A program made the translations under genes and the position numbers. From Gemmobacter lutimaris (GTDB taxonomy: Bacteria > Pseudomonadota > Alphaproteobacteria > Rhodobacterales > Rhodobacteraceae), in assembly GCF_003570715.1 (NCBI RefSeq), contig NZ_QXXQ01000002.1, positions 124,001-188,000 of the forward strand: a stretch of 64,000 nt of DNA. Direction: 5' to 3'. The first letter of the stretch is position 1. Every line of letters starts with the position of its first letter. Below, one piece after another: positions 8,578 through 17,299 of the stretch. The notes below the pieces were generated by a model. The model ran no database searches. It was not told the origin of the DNA and was given only the letters and a program-made list of their open reading frames with translations.

Positions 8578-9704
8578 GTGCGTGCCTCCAGCCCCACCAG
8601 CGGGCGAATGCGGATGCCGACAAAGGCGCCGGCAAAGGCTGCCGCGAACCAGACCCAACCGTGCAGGCTGCCGGTCGAGATGCCGGAGAAGAAGGCTCCG
8701 ACATTGCAGCCGAAAGCCAGCCGCGAGGAATAGCCAAGCAGCAGCCCCGCAATGATTGTGGCGATCCAGGCGCGGGCGGGATAACGCGGCAAGGGTTGTG
8801 ACAGGCCGCCCTTGCGCCATGCTGCGACACCGAAGGCCCCCGCGATCAGGCCGAGATCGGTCAGTGAGGTATAGTCTGTCAGCAGCGAGCTTTGCAGCCG
8901 CTCGACCGAGCCAGGCGCGCTCCAGAAGGCCGAACCGGACAGATCTGCGCCCATCGCCGTGGCACCTTTGGCAGCCCAGAGGCCAAGGCCATAGACCACA
9001 CCCCAGGGTTGGCCCGCGACCAGCAGGTTGCCGATGCCGAGGGCCGCCAGCAGCAGCGCCGCGACGACATAGCGGGTCTGCAGGCGGCGCGTGCCGGGTT
9101 TGCCAAGCGCCCAGAACAGTCCGGCGACCAGTGCCAGTGCCGCCAGTGTCACGCCAAGCCCGAAGCTGCCGCGGAGCGTCAGCACCGGCAGCGCACCAAG
9201 GCTGGTCCACCAGACCAGACCATAGGCCCCGGCAAAGCTGCCGATGGCAAAGAAGGGCAGGGCCAGCAGGCCGACCGGATTACCGGATCCGGCATTGACC
9301 AGCGTGCCCGAGCCGCAGCCCAGCACCACCTGCATCGCCGCGCCGAAGACGAAAGCGCCGCCGATCATGGCCCAGCCGATAGGCGCCTGTGCGCCCGACA
9401 GCTCACCCGGATGGGTGCCCAGCAACGGGATGGCGACGACAGAGACCAGTGCGATGGCCAGAAGCTGTGCCAGCACCCCCGCCGGTTCACGCCGCAGGAT
9501 CATCGCTCGCCACGGGCCGGCAAAGCCGAAGCGCAGACCTTCCAGCGTGATGCCGAAGCCGAGGCCGATGGCCAGCATCAGGCCATAGCGTGCGCCCACG
9601 AACAGGGCGACCAGCGCCACTGCCGCCAGCGCCCCGGCCACCAGACCGGCGCGCCGCAGGCCCTGACTGGATGGCCGTGCCGAAACAACCCCTGCTGAGG
9701 ACAT
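8574..9704 (-). CDS. YeeE/YedE (TsuA-like) thiosulfate/sulfur-compound transporter
   Basis: Polytopic inner-membrane protein of 376 residues with two sulfur-transport halves. The marker cysteines lie in VLGCGSGTLVNAGSGN in the first half and LAFGCNVGAFFSGISTGSLHGW in the second; in TsuA such cysteines relay thiosulfate through the membrane. The ATG at 9704 shares its A with the stop of the upstream sulfurtransferase gene (TGATG). The upstream in-frame extension belongs to that gene and is ignored. E. coli TsuA works with a cytosolic TusA-like TsuB; no TusA is seen here. Thiosulfate as substrate is inferred from the family. Confidence 0.85.
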   Translation of the reverse strand: MSSAGVVSARPSSQGLRRAGLVAGALAAVALVALFVGARYGLMLAIGLGFGITLEGLRFGFAGPWRAMILRREPAGVLAQLLAIALVSVVAIPLLGTHPGELSGAQAPIGWAMIGGAFVFGAAMQVVLGCGSGTLVNAGSGNPVGLLALPFFAIGSFAGAYGLVWWTSLGALPVLTLRGSFGLGVTLAALALVAGLFWALGKPGTRRLQTRYVVAALLLAALGIGNLLVAGQPWGVVYGLGLWAAKGATAMGADLSGSAFWSAPGSVERLQSSLLTDYTSLTDLGLIAGAFGVAAWRKGGLSQPLPRYPARAWIATIIAGLLLGYSSRLAFGCNVGAFFSGISTGSLHGWVWFAAAFAGAFVGIRIRPLVGLEART

Positions 9705-10636
9705 CAGTTGCCGCCCGTCAACTGGTTCAGCAGATTGGTGAACAGCCCCGGCTGGTTCGCCATCTCGCCGTCGGTATGCGAATATTCGACCATCGACGCG
9801 GGATAGAGCCGCACATTCTCGATCCCCGCCAGTTCGGACAGCGCGAACCAGTCGGTCGCGGCCCAATGGCCGGTGTTGCAGAATGAAACCACCTCGTCAT
9901 TCGCGCCGATGCCCAGCCGCGCTTTCAGCGCCGCGACATCGCCGGTCGGGTTGATCGCCGTGGCGCCTGCGCGGAAGAATTCGGTGTAAGGCAGGTTCTG
10001 CGCGCCGGGCAGCGTGCCCGGACGTGCGGCAGCGGGCGCGGCCTTCTTGCCTTCAAAGAAGGCGGGCGGGCGCGCATCGACAAGGATCGCCTTGCTTTTG
10101 CCTGCCACAACATCGCTGACAGCGGCGGTATCGGCCGTCCAGGCATCGTTCCAAGTGATCGTCAGATCGGTCGGCACCGGGGTCACAGCGGCGGTCGAGA
10201 TCGGCAGCCCGGCATTGGCCCATGCGGTCGCGCCGCCATTCAGCACCGAAAGCTCGGTGAAGCCCGAGCTTTTCAGTGTCCAGTAGACCCGAGCGGCGGC
10301 GCCGAAATCGGTGTCGGTATCGCCCTGCGACACGATCACAACGGGACGCGCGGGATCGAGGCCCAGCGATTCATAGGTCGCCTCAAGCTTTTCAACGGGC
10401 GGAACCGCGCCGGGGTTGTTCTCCGGGCCACGGAACAGGCCGTAGGGCGCGGAAACCGCCCCCTCGATATGGCCCTCGGCGTAGCCTTTGGGGCGGATGT
10501 CGAGGATGACCGGCGCCTCATCGACGGCGGCAGCGAGGTCGGCGGGGGTGACGAGCGGGCCAAGCTCCGCCGCGAAAGCGGTGCTTGCAATCAGCGCGGC
10601 GAGGCCGGAAAGCGGAAACAGGGCAAGGCGTGTCAT
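9704..10636 (-). CDS. Periplasmic two-domain sulfurtransferase (rhodanese)
   Basis: A 310-residue tandem-rhodanese protein with a signal peptide (MTRLALFPLSGLAALIASTAFA). The N-terminal domain (ILDIRPKGYAEGHIEGAV and IVSQGDTD) lacks the catalytic cysteine, as is usual. The C-terminal domain (ILVDARPPAFFEG) carries the active loop VSFCNTGHWAATDW. It would move sulfane sulfur in the periplasm, probably making or consuming the substrate of the transporter encoded next in the operon. The ATG at 10636 begins the signal peptide; an ATG at 10672 would add 12 non-signal residues. Neither has a strong ribosome site. Confidence 0.85.
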   Translation of the reverse strand: MTRLALFPLSGLAALIASTAFAAELGPLVTPADLAAAVDEAPVILDIRPKGYAEGHIEGAVSAPYGLFRGPENNPGAVPPVEKLEATYESLGLDPARPVVIVSQGDTDTDFGAAARVYWTLKSSGFTELSVLNGGATAWANAGLPISTAAVTPVPTDLTITWNDAWTADTAAVSDVVAGKSKAILVDARPPAFFEGKKAAPAAARPGTLPGAQNLPYTEFFRAGATAINPTGDVAALKARLGIGANDEVVSFCNTGHWAATDWFALSELAGIENVRLYPASMVEYSHTDGEMANQPGLFTNLLNQLTGGN

Positions 10637-10962
10637 CGGAGGTCTCTTGTTGAATGAGGCGTTTGTTCTCATTTCAGCAGTCTGGCGGGATGATCAAGGA
10701 ACGCAGGCCGTATCTTTCCCTGCATATCCGGGAGAATGTCTTGATCTTCACGGGACGGCGCATGCCGTTTCACCGCTTCGGGGGCACGGCGTGAAATTCC
10801 ATATCGGTCACGGGGCCAGAGCGGGAACAGGTTCCTTTTTTGACAGGGAGCGTCCTCGTGGGCCGGGGCCGCTTGCCCGTGTCCGTCCGCCGGGTGATCA
10901 GGTCGCCCGGTCACGCCTGAATGCCGCGGCGCGGCCGCATCGGGCCGCGCCGGGATCGTGGG
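10637..10962. other. Gap between the sulfur operon and the kinase operon
   Basis: About 325 bases without a convincing gene. It should hold the promoter of the sulfurtransferase operon, since both flanking operons are on the minus strand. At its left end is the hairpin listed at 10927-10952. A short open frame on the minus strand (10669-10914) has shadow-like composition and no recognisable motif. Confidence 0.5.
10927..10952 (-). terminator. GC-rich hairpin behind the kinase gene
   Basis: Perfect ten-base arms CGGCGCGGCC and GGCCGCGCCG around a six-base loop, 10 bases after the dihydroxyacetone-kinase stop. There is no T-run, so it is a pause or RNA-end-protecting hairpin at least, and a factor-independent terminator only possibly. 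Confidence 0.45.
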
Positions 10963-12723
10963 TCAGGCGGCGGCCTGCGCTCCGGCCAGCGCGGTGGCCA
11001 TGGCCCGCAGGATGACCCAGGTGGAGGCCGCGCCGGGGTCGATATGACCCTTCGACCGCGCGCCCAATTTGGCGGAACGGCCACGCCGCGCTTCCAGATC
11101 GGCGGTGGCCTTCATGCCTGCCTCGGCGCCGTCGCGGGCGGCCTCGATCACTGCAAGTTCGGCGCCCGTGGCCACGGCCTCCTGCGCGCGGGCCACGGCG
11201 GGCACCCACGCGTCGATCATGGTCTTGTCGCCCGGTTCGGCCCGGCCCCGGTCACGCACGCCTTGCAGCGCCGCCGCCAGCCAAGCTGCCAGCGCGCCCG
11301 CGTCAAGGTTCAGCCGGTCGCTGACCGCCGCCCCCGCCCGCAGGAAGGCGGTGGCGTAGAGCGGGCCGGAGGAGGCGCCGACCGCATCCAGAAACGCTTT
11401 GGCCATCCGTTTGCAACAACCTTCGATGGTTTCATCGCCGGGGGCGTTTTCCAGTGCGCCCTGCACGGCCTTCCAGCCGATTTCCATGGTAATGCCATGG
11501 TCACCGTCGCCGATCACCCCGTCCAGCTCCGACAGCCAGTCGCGGGCGGCGATGATCTCGTCCCCCGCGCGCTGCATCATCGCGCGGAACAGGGCGGGGG
11601 TGATGGCGCCCTCGCGGATCAGCGCCACGGCGGGGGTGGCGCGGGCCGGGCCTTCGGCGCTGCCCGCAGCCTTGCGGGCCGAACGGGCGCTGCCTGCCGC
11701 CGCCCCCTCGACGGTGCCGACCGTCAGTGCCGGGGTGCGGCAGGGGTGGTCAAGCAGTGCCGCAAGCTCGTCATCCAGCCGCATCAAGGTAATCGAGGCC
11801 CCTGCCATTTCCAGCGAGGTCGCATATTCCCCGACCCAGGAGCGGTGGATCGCGATGCCACGCGCATCCAGCACCTGCTTGAGCCGGGCGAAGAGGATGT
11901 AAAGTTCAACCAGCGAGGTTGAGCCCAGCCCGTTCACCAGCACCGCCACCCGGTCGCCCTGCGCCGGCGCCATTTCGGACAGGATCGCCTCCATCAGCGT
12001 ATCGGTGACCTGATCGGCCGGGGCCAGCTTGTCGCGGCGGATGCCCGGCTCGCCATGCAGGCCCATGCCGATTTCCATTTCGTCATCGCCGATTTCGAAA
12101 TTCGGCTTGCCGGTCTGCGGCAGCGAACAGGCCCCCAACGCCACGCCCATCGACAGGGTGGCGTCATTGGCCTTGCGCGCCAGTGCCTCGACCCGCGCCA
12201 GCGGCTCGCCCAGATCGGCGGCAGCCCCGGCGACCTTGAAGACAAAGAAGTCGCCCGCGATGCCGCGCCGTTCCCCGCGCCGTTCAACCGGGGCTGAAGC
12301 CACGTCATCGGCCACCTGCACCTGCCTGACCGGGGTGCCTGCGGCGGCAAGTTCTTCCGCCGCCATGGTGAAGTTCATCACATCGCCGGTGTAATTGCCG
12401 TAAAGCAGCAGCACACCCGCCCCGCCATCGGCGGCACGCGCTGCATCGAGGATCTGCTCGGGCGAGGGCGAGGCAAAGATATTGCCCACCGCCGCCGCAT
12501 CGGCGAGGCCGCGCCCGACATAGCCCGCGAAGGCCGGCTCATGCCCCGAGCCGCCGCCGACCACTACGCCGACCTTGCCGTCGCGCGGTCCGTCCACCGC
12601 GACCACGGCGCGGCCGGTGGGGCCTTCGACCGTCAGCATGTCGGGATGGGCGGCGACCATGCCCGCGATCAGCTGGGGGATGATGTCTTCCGGCGCGTTG
12701 ATGAGTTTCTTGGTCTTTGTCAT
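10963..12723 (-). CDS. ATP-dependent dihydroxyacetone-type kinase (DhaK-DhaL fusion)
   Basis: Single-chain kinase of 586 residues. The DhaK domain (about 1-325) has VVGGGSGHEPAFAGYVG and GMGLHGEPGI, whose histidine binds the carbonyl substrate covalently. The DhaL domain (about 380-586) has VIGDGDHGITM with the aspartates that hold Mg-ATP, and GASSGPLYATAF. A low-complexity Ala/Ser/Arg linker joins them. Such fusions use ATP rather than the PTS. The gene is last in an operon with a CUT2 sugar transporter, so the imported sugar or its oxidised product is probably a ketose such as dihydroxyacetone or a tetrulose. An in-frame GTG at 12735 is an alternative start. Confidence 0.88.
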   Translation of the reverse strand: MTKTKKLINAPEDIIPQLIAGMVAAHPDMLTVEGPTGRAVVAVDGPRDGKVGVVVGGGSGHEPAFAGYVGRGLADAAAVGNIFASPSPEQILDAARAADGGAGVLLLYGNYTGDVMNFTMAAEELAAAGTPVRQVQVADDVASAPVERRGERRGIAGDFFVFKVAGAAADLGEPLARVEALARKANDATLSMGVALGACSLPQTGKPNFEIGDDEMEIGMGLHGEPGIRRDKLAPADQVTDTLMEAILSEMAPAQGDRVAVLVNGLGSTSLVELYILFARLKQVLDARGIAIHRSWVGEYATSLEMAGASITLMRLDDELAALLDHPCRTPALTVGTVEGAAAGSARSARKAAGSAEGPARATPAVALIREGAITPALFRAMMQRAGDEIIAARDWLSELDGVIGDGDHGITMEIGWKAVQGALENAPGDETIEGCCKRMAKAFLDAVGASSGPLYATAFLRAGAAVSDRLNLDAGALAAWLAAALQGVRDRGRAEPGDKTMIDAWVPAVARAQEAVATGAELAVIEAARDGAEAGMKATADLEARRGRSAKLGARSKGHIDPGAASTWVILRAMATALAGAQAAA

Positions 12724-12744
12724 GGGAATATCCACTTCGTCAGG

Positions 12745-13737
12745 TCAGGCGCCGTCGCGGCGAAGATAGCGGCGCGACAGGGCGTCGAACGAGATCGCCA
12801 GAACCACGATCACGCCAGATACCACGCCCTGCCAATAGGGCGACACGCCAAAAAGCACGATGATGTTTTCGATGATGGCGATGATCCCCGCACCGAAGAT
12901 CGCCCCCAGCGGCGAGCCTACCCCGCCGGTGGTGGCAACCCCGCCGATCACGGCAGCGGCGATGGGGGCCAGAACCCAGGTCTGCCCGATGGAGGGCTGC
13001 GCCGTGCCCAGCCGCGCCACCATCAGAAGCCCGGCCAGTGCCGACAGCATCCCCGCCAGCGTGAAGACCAGCAGGCGGATACGGTCCACCCGGATGCCCA
13101 GCATGCGGGCGGCGGCGGGGTTGTTGCCGATGGCATACATATACCGGCCCATCGGCGTCTTCAGCGACAGGAACAGCGCGATGGCCAGCACCGCCAGCAT
13201 GATCAGGAAGGGCACGGGCACGCCCAGAACATCGCCACGGCCAAGGAACTGGATCCCTGCCGGAATGCCGGTGATCGCGACGCCCTTGGTAAGGACGAGG
13301 ATGGCGCCGCCATAGATGCCCGCCGTGCCAATGGTCAGCACCAGCGAATGCAGCCCCAGCACGGTGACCAGCAGGCCGTTCAGGAAACCCAGCGCAAGGC
13401 CAAGGCACAGGGCGAGGATCAGCGCCATGGGCGCGGGCAATCCCGCCTGCACCATCAGCATGCCGGAGACCACGCCACACAGGCCGCCAATGGTGCCCAG
13501 CGACAGGTCAAGCTCGCCCAGGATCATCAGCGAAGATTGCGCAATGGTTACCAGCCCCACGAAGGCAAGGCCCCGCGCGATGACCGACATGTTGTAACCG
13601 GACAGGAAATACGGGGAAATCACCGCCGATATGGCGAAGATCGCCACAAGCGCCACGAAAACCCCGGCCAGCGGGTTGCGCATCAGGAGTGTCAGCGCCG
13701 GGGGGCGGCGCGTCTGTGCGGAGTGTTCAGTTGACAT
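12745..13737 (-). CDS. CUT2-family sugar ABC transporter permease
   Basis: Inner-membrane permease of 330 residues with many hydrophobic helices and the CUT2 pattern: ARGLAFVGLVTIAQSSLMILGELDLSLG, MGRYMYAIGNNPAAARMLGIRVD (cytoplasmic loop that docks the ATPase) and PIAAAVIGGVATTGGVGSPLGA. Only one permease gene is present, so it should act as a homodimer, as RbsC does. It lies between the ATPase and kinase genes; its start overlaps the ATPase end by 11 bases. The sugar is unknown. Confidence 0.92.
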   Translation of the reverse strand: MSTEHSAQTRRPPALTLLMRNPLAGVFVALVAIFAISAVISPYFLSGYNMSVIARGLAFVGLVTIAQSSLMILGELDLSLGTIGGLCGVVSGMLMVQAGLPAPMALILALCLGLALGFLNGLLVTVLGLHSLVLTIGTAGIYGGAILVLTKGVAITGIPAGIQFLGRGDVLGVPVPFLIMLAVLAIALFLSLKTPMGRYMYAIGNNPAAARMLGIRVDRIRLLVFTLAGMLSALAGLLMVARLGTAQPSIGQTWVLAPIAAAVIGGVATTGGVGSPLGAIFGAGIIAIIENIIVLFGVSPYWQGVVSGVIVVLAISFDALSRRYLRRDGA

Positions 13738-15256
13738 GAGAAGCCTCTGCGTCTTCGGGGGTGGATCCGCCAGCCCCTGTGCCGGTGGCGAAGATCGCCC
13801 CGACGAGTGTTTCGGTCTCGGTGCTGGCGGCGTCGAAGCTGCCGGTCAGGCGGCCGCCATGCATGGTGATGATGCGGCTGGCACAGCGGCGCAGCTCGGT
13901 CATTTCCGAGGAGATGAGGATGATCCCCACGCCCTCCTCGGCCAGCCGCTTCATGATGCGGTAGATTTCCGCCTTGGTGCGGATGTCGATGCCCTTGGTC
14001 GGTTCATCGAAGATCAGGATGCGCGGCGTCGTGGCCATGGCGCGGCCGATGATGGCCTTCTGCTGGTTGCCGCCCGACAGGGTGGCGATGCGCTGTCCGG
14101 GGCCGGAGGCGCGGATGCCGTAATCACCGATCACGCGGGCGACGATACCGCGTTCCTTGCGGCTGTCGATGCCGGTGGCGCCGGTGGTCAGCGACAGGAC
14201 CGAAAGGCCGATGTTCTCGCGCAGCGACAGCAGCGGGAAGATGCCATGCGCCTTGCGCTCTTCCGACAGATACAGCATCCCGCCCGCGACCGAGGCGGCG
14301 GTGTCGTTCAGCCGCCAGTCACGGCCGTCCACCCGGACATGGCCGCCGCTGGCCTTGCGATAGCCGAAGATCGTCTGCATCAGTTCGGATCTTCCGGCGC
14401 CGACAAGGCCCGCGAAACCCAGTATCTCGCCCCGTTTCAGCGTGAAGCTGACATCGCGGAACAGTGGGCCGGACAGGTTATCGACCTGCATGACAGTGTC
14501 GGTGACAGGGCAATCGGGGCGGAAATGTTCGTCGATCGCCACCTCGCGGCCCGACATGGCGCGGATCAGCGCCGCTTCGTCAATTTCGGCCACCCGGCCT
14601 GCATCGACCTTCCGGCCATTGCGCAGCACCGTATAATCCTGCCCGATTTCGAACACTTCCTCCATCTTGTGCGAGATGAAGATGATCGCATGATCGCGGT
14701 CCAGAAAGCTGCGGATCACCCTGAACACCCGCTCCACCTCGCGCGCGGTCAGGGCCGAGGTCGGCTCGTCGAGGATCAGCACCTTCATGTCACGGTTGGT
14801 CGAGGCGCGGGCGATCTGCAACAATTGCTGATCGGGGACCGAGATATGGCGCACCATATCGGATGGCTTCGCCTCGATCCCGAACCGATCCAGATACTCC
14901 TGCGCTTCCGCCTCCATCCGGCGGCGGTTCACCAGCCCGCCATGGCCGGTGCGGTCAAACGGCATGAACAGGTTTTCTGCCACGCTGACATCGGGGAACA
15001 GCGACAGTTCCTGCGGCACATAGGCGATCTTGCGGAACAGGTCGGGGTGATCCAGCGGGTTCTGCCCGTCGATGGCGATGCTGCCGCGTGTGGCGCGATC
15101 CGCCCCGGTCAGGATCTTCACAAGCGTTGATTTTCCGGCGCCATTCTCGCCCGCAAGGATATGCGTGCGGCCCAGTTCAACTGACAGGTCGACACCGTCA
15201 AGCGCGGTCACGCCCGGAAAGTCCCGGCCGAGGCCGCGTGCTTCGAGATAGGCCAT
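13727..15256 (-). CDS. CUT2-family sugar ABC transporter ATP-binding protein
   Basis: A 509-residue protein with two ABC domains in tandem, as in RbsA. Domain 1 has GENGAGKST (Walker A), a Q-loop in AYVPQELSLFPDVSV and VLILDEPTSALT (Walker B). Domain 2 has the degenerate GLVGAGRSE in place of Walker A, then LSGGNQQKAIIGRAM and ILIFDEPTKGID. The ATG at 15256 sits behind GGGAGGAGAC; a GTG four codons earlier would place that ribosome site inside the gene. It energises import of a monosaccharide or polyol together with the adjacent permease and binding protein. Confidence 0.93.
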   Translation of the reverse strand: MAYLEARGLGRDFPGVTALDGVDLSVELGRTHILAGENGAGKSTLVKILTGADRATRGSIAIDGQNPLDHPDLFRKIAYVPQELSLFPDVSVAENLFMPFDRTGHGGLVNRRRMEAEAQEYLDRFGIEAKPSDMVRHISVPDQQLLQIARASTNRDMKVLILDEPTSALTAREVERVFRVIRSFLDRDHAIIFISHKMEEVFEIGQDYTVLRNGRKVDAGRVAEIDEAALIRAMSGREVAIDEHFRPDCPVTDTVMQVDNLSGPLFRDVSFTLKRGEILGFAGLVGAGRSELMQTIFGYRKASGGHVRVDGRDWRLNDTAASVAGGMLYLSEERKAHGIFPLLSLRENIGLSVLSLTTGATGIDSRKERGIVARVIGDYGIRASGPGQRIATLSGGNQQKAIIGRAMATTPRILIFDEPTKGIDIRTKAEIYRIMKRLAEEGVGIILISSEMTELRRCASRIITMHGGRLTGSFDAASTETETLVGAIFATGTGAGGSTPEDAEASHVN

Positions 15257-15307
15257 GTCTCCTCCCACGGCTGGTGTGCGGCCGGCGGGGTGCCGGCCGC
15301 GCGGTGC

Positions 15308-16252
15308 TCAGTTGCCCAGGTTGTCCTTGGTGAGGAAGGCGTTCCCGGTATCCAGATAGCCCGGAACCGGCGCGCCGGTCGCCTGTGCCCAAAGCAGCAT
15401 GACCGACCAGTAGCCTTGCAGTTCCGGCTGCGATGCCGAGGAGCTGTCGGCGACGCCCGAACGGATCATGTCCAGCATTTCCGGCAGGTTATCCAGACCG
15501 ACCAGCGTGACCTGACCCTGCTTGCCCGCCTCGACGATGGCCTGACCGATGCCGATGGGACCGGCGGCATCCGAGGCGACCCAGCCCTTGAGCCCGGGAT
15601 TGGCCTGCATGATGGCGGCGGCCTGCTGTTGCGCGGTCTCGATGCTGTCATTGTCGATGCCTTCGGCCACGACCTTGATGCCCGGATGTTCGGCAAAGAC
15701 CTCGCGGTGGCATTCGGCACGGATCGAGTGGTTCGGCGCGGTCGGCACGCCCATCATGATGGCGACCTCGCCCTCACCGCCCAGCACCTCGACCAGACGG
15801 CGCGCGGCGATCTTTGCCTGTTCGCAGAAATCCGAGCCGATATAGGGGATCTGCATGCCTTCTGGCGGCACCGAGTCGAAGATCACCAGCGGGATGTCCT
15901 GGCTTTGTGCCGCCTCCAGCGAGCCGCGGTTGCCAGACGGGTCCAGCAGGTCGATGGCGATGCCGTCGGGACGGGTGGAGATGGCGCTTTCCACGATCTG
16001 CACCTGCTGCACCACATCGGCAGTCTGCGGCGCGGAATAGACGATCTCGATCTCGGCGCCGGTCTGCGCCTTCAGGGCAGCGGCGGCCATCTGCGCGCCG
16101 TCATTCACCTTGTCAAACCATGGATGCACGACTTTCGGCACGATCAGGAAGCGATAGCTGTCCTTCTTTGTGGTGCCCGCAGCATCCTGCGCGGCGGCGG
16201 CGATCGGCATGGCAAGGGCCACACCGGCCAGCATGGCGGCCAGTTTCTTCAT
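15308..16252 (-). CDS. Periplasmic sugar-binding protein of the CUT2 transporter
   Basis: A 314-residue type I periplasmic binding protein. The signal peptide is MKKLAAMLAGVALAMPIAAAAQ; the mature part shows FLIVPKVVHPWFDKVNDGAQMAA, DGIAIDLLDPSGNRGSLEAA, VIFDSVPPEG and VTLVGLDNLPEMLDMIRSG, typical of ribose-type binding proteins. The ATG at 16252 follows GGGAGGAATATC. It is the first gene of the operon SBP-ATPase-permease-kinase, which suits its need to be made in excess. The ligand cannot be read from the sequence. Confidence 0.92.
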   Translation of the reverse strand: MKKLAAMLAGVALAMPIAAAAQDAAGTTKKDSYRFLIVPKVVHPWFDKVNDGAQMAAAALKAQTGAEIEIVYSAPQTADVVQQVQIVESAISTRPDGIAIDLLDPSGNRGSLEAAQSQDIPLVIFDSVPPEGMQIPYIGSDFCEQAKIAARRLVEVLGGEGEVAIMMGVPTAPNHSIRAECHREVFAEHPGIKVVAEGIDNDSIETAQQQAAAIMQANPGLKGWVASDAAGPIGIGQAIVEAGKQGQVTLVGLDNLPEMLDMIRSGVADSSSASQPELQGYWSVMLLWAQATGAPVPGYLDTGNAFLTKDNLGN

Positions 16253-16332
16253 GATATTCCTCCCAGATTTTCGGCCCGGCGACGGGCCCCTCCTCCTGTC
16301 GGCGGGCAGTATCCTCCCTGCCGCCTCAAGAC

Positions 16333-16361
16333 TCAATACATCTGTAAATTTCAAAATACAA
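16333..16361 (-). promoter_or_regulatory. Candidate promoter of the sugar-transport/kinase operon
   Basis: On the minus strand TTGTAT (16361-16356) and TATTGA (16338-16333) are separated by 17 bases, in a conspicuously AT-rich island about 80 bases ahead of the binding-protein start. The hexamers are poor matches to consensus, so this is a position-and-composition call. Confidence 0.3.
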
Positions 16362-16903
16362 GTATATTTGGCGTGGTGCGCCGAAGCCATGTCAGGGCCT
16401 TGCCATCAGCGGGTTGGGGATATTCGCTCGACGGATAGTGGTCTGGCGCGGGTCGGGTTCTGTGCTGCCTGTTGAATGCCTCGCGCCGGGGTGACGCGCG
16501 TTCAGCCGCGATTGCCGTCATCCCAACGCGATGTGCTTACCTTCCCAAGCCCGAAGAAAGGGCGTGCCTGCGCGGTCGGCCCTTGAAACAGGATGTCCTG
16601 TCCGGTGCCTTCGTCACGGCCGGGGCACTACAGAGCCGCCAGAGCCTTTGCGTGCTGTTATGATGCACTTGGCACGCAGGCGCGGGAAAGCGCCTTGCGG
16701 CTGTGACTTTCGGCAAGAAGGTCAGGCGGTCGGCAAAAGGGCGGCGGTGGCCTTCATGAGGAACACAGCGTCGTCGCAGCAGGAGGGCAGGGGTATTGTG
16801 ACCGGAAGATCCGGGTCAGTGCAGCGCCCTCGGGCACGAATATCTGGAAGACCTGAAGACCTGACAGCGCGCGACCCGAGGCCGGGGGCTTTGTGCAATA
16901 CGG
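16362..16903. other. Gene-poor stretch
   Basis: About 540 bases between the sugar operon promoter and the WGR gene. Open frames here (for example 16531-16938 plus) have no recognisable motif and look like chance frames. An eight-base AAGACCTG is repeated in tandem near 16851. Nothing else is supported. Confidence 0.4.
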
Positions 16904-17164
16904 TCAGTCTGACCCAAAGTCGCGCGGCTTCGCCGTGATTTCGGTGTAACCCCGTTTCCGCTTGACCTGCAAAAGCCGCAAAAGCTCGTGCTCTGCCGAG
17001 GTCATCGACGGATAGGACAGCATGAGCCGCTGACCGCGGCTACCGATCCGCCCCCAGGACCGTTCCAGCGTCACCATGCCGAAAAGATCTTGCAGAACCT
17101 CGATACGGTAGAACCGCGCCATGTTCTGTTGACGGTTGATGTGATGCAGCAATGCGATGGCCAT
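16904..17164 (-). CDS. Orphan WGR-domain protein
   Basis: An 86-residue protein that is almost entirely one WGR domain. It shows NMARFYRIEVLQDLFGMVTLERSWGRIGSRGQ (the name-giving Trp-Gly-Arg is in SWGRIG) and a helical tail SAEHELLRLLQVKRKRGYTEI. WGR domains bind nucleic acid ends in PARP1-3. Stand-alone bacterial copies are common in alphaproteobacteria but have no settled function. The start at 17164 was chosen because sequence before MAIALLHHI has no domain character. Its neighbours on both sides are unrelated operons. Confidence 0.82.
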   Translation of the reverse strand: MAIALLHHINRQQNMARFYRIEVLQDLFGMVTLERSWGRIGSRGQRLMLSYPSMTSAEHELLRLLQVKRKRGYTEITAKPRDFGSD

Positions 17165-17299
17165 GCCTGCCCCTCTCGGCCCCCAGCATGATCTGTTGTC
17201 CGGTTGCTGTCCAGGGGCAGGGATGCGGGATGCGGGCAGACGGGGTTCGCGCGCCTGCTGCGGCATTCTGTCACCCGTCGCAAACCTGATTGCAAAACC

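Noticed and set aside
10740-10820. Inverted TTTCAC/GTGAAA sequence in the gap before the sulfurtransferase gene as an operator
   Set aside because: The arms are short, the spacing is long and it overlaps other weak stems; no regulator is encoded nearby.
16531-16938. A 135-codon frame ahead of the WGR gene
   Set aside because: It overlaps the WGR gene end, shows no motif, and has Arg/Cys-rich shadow composition.
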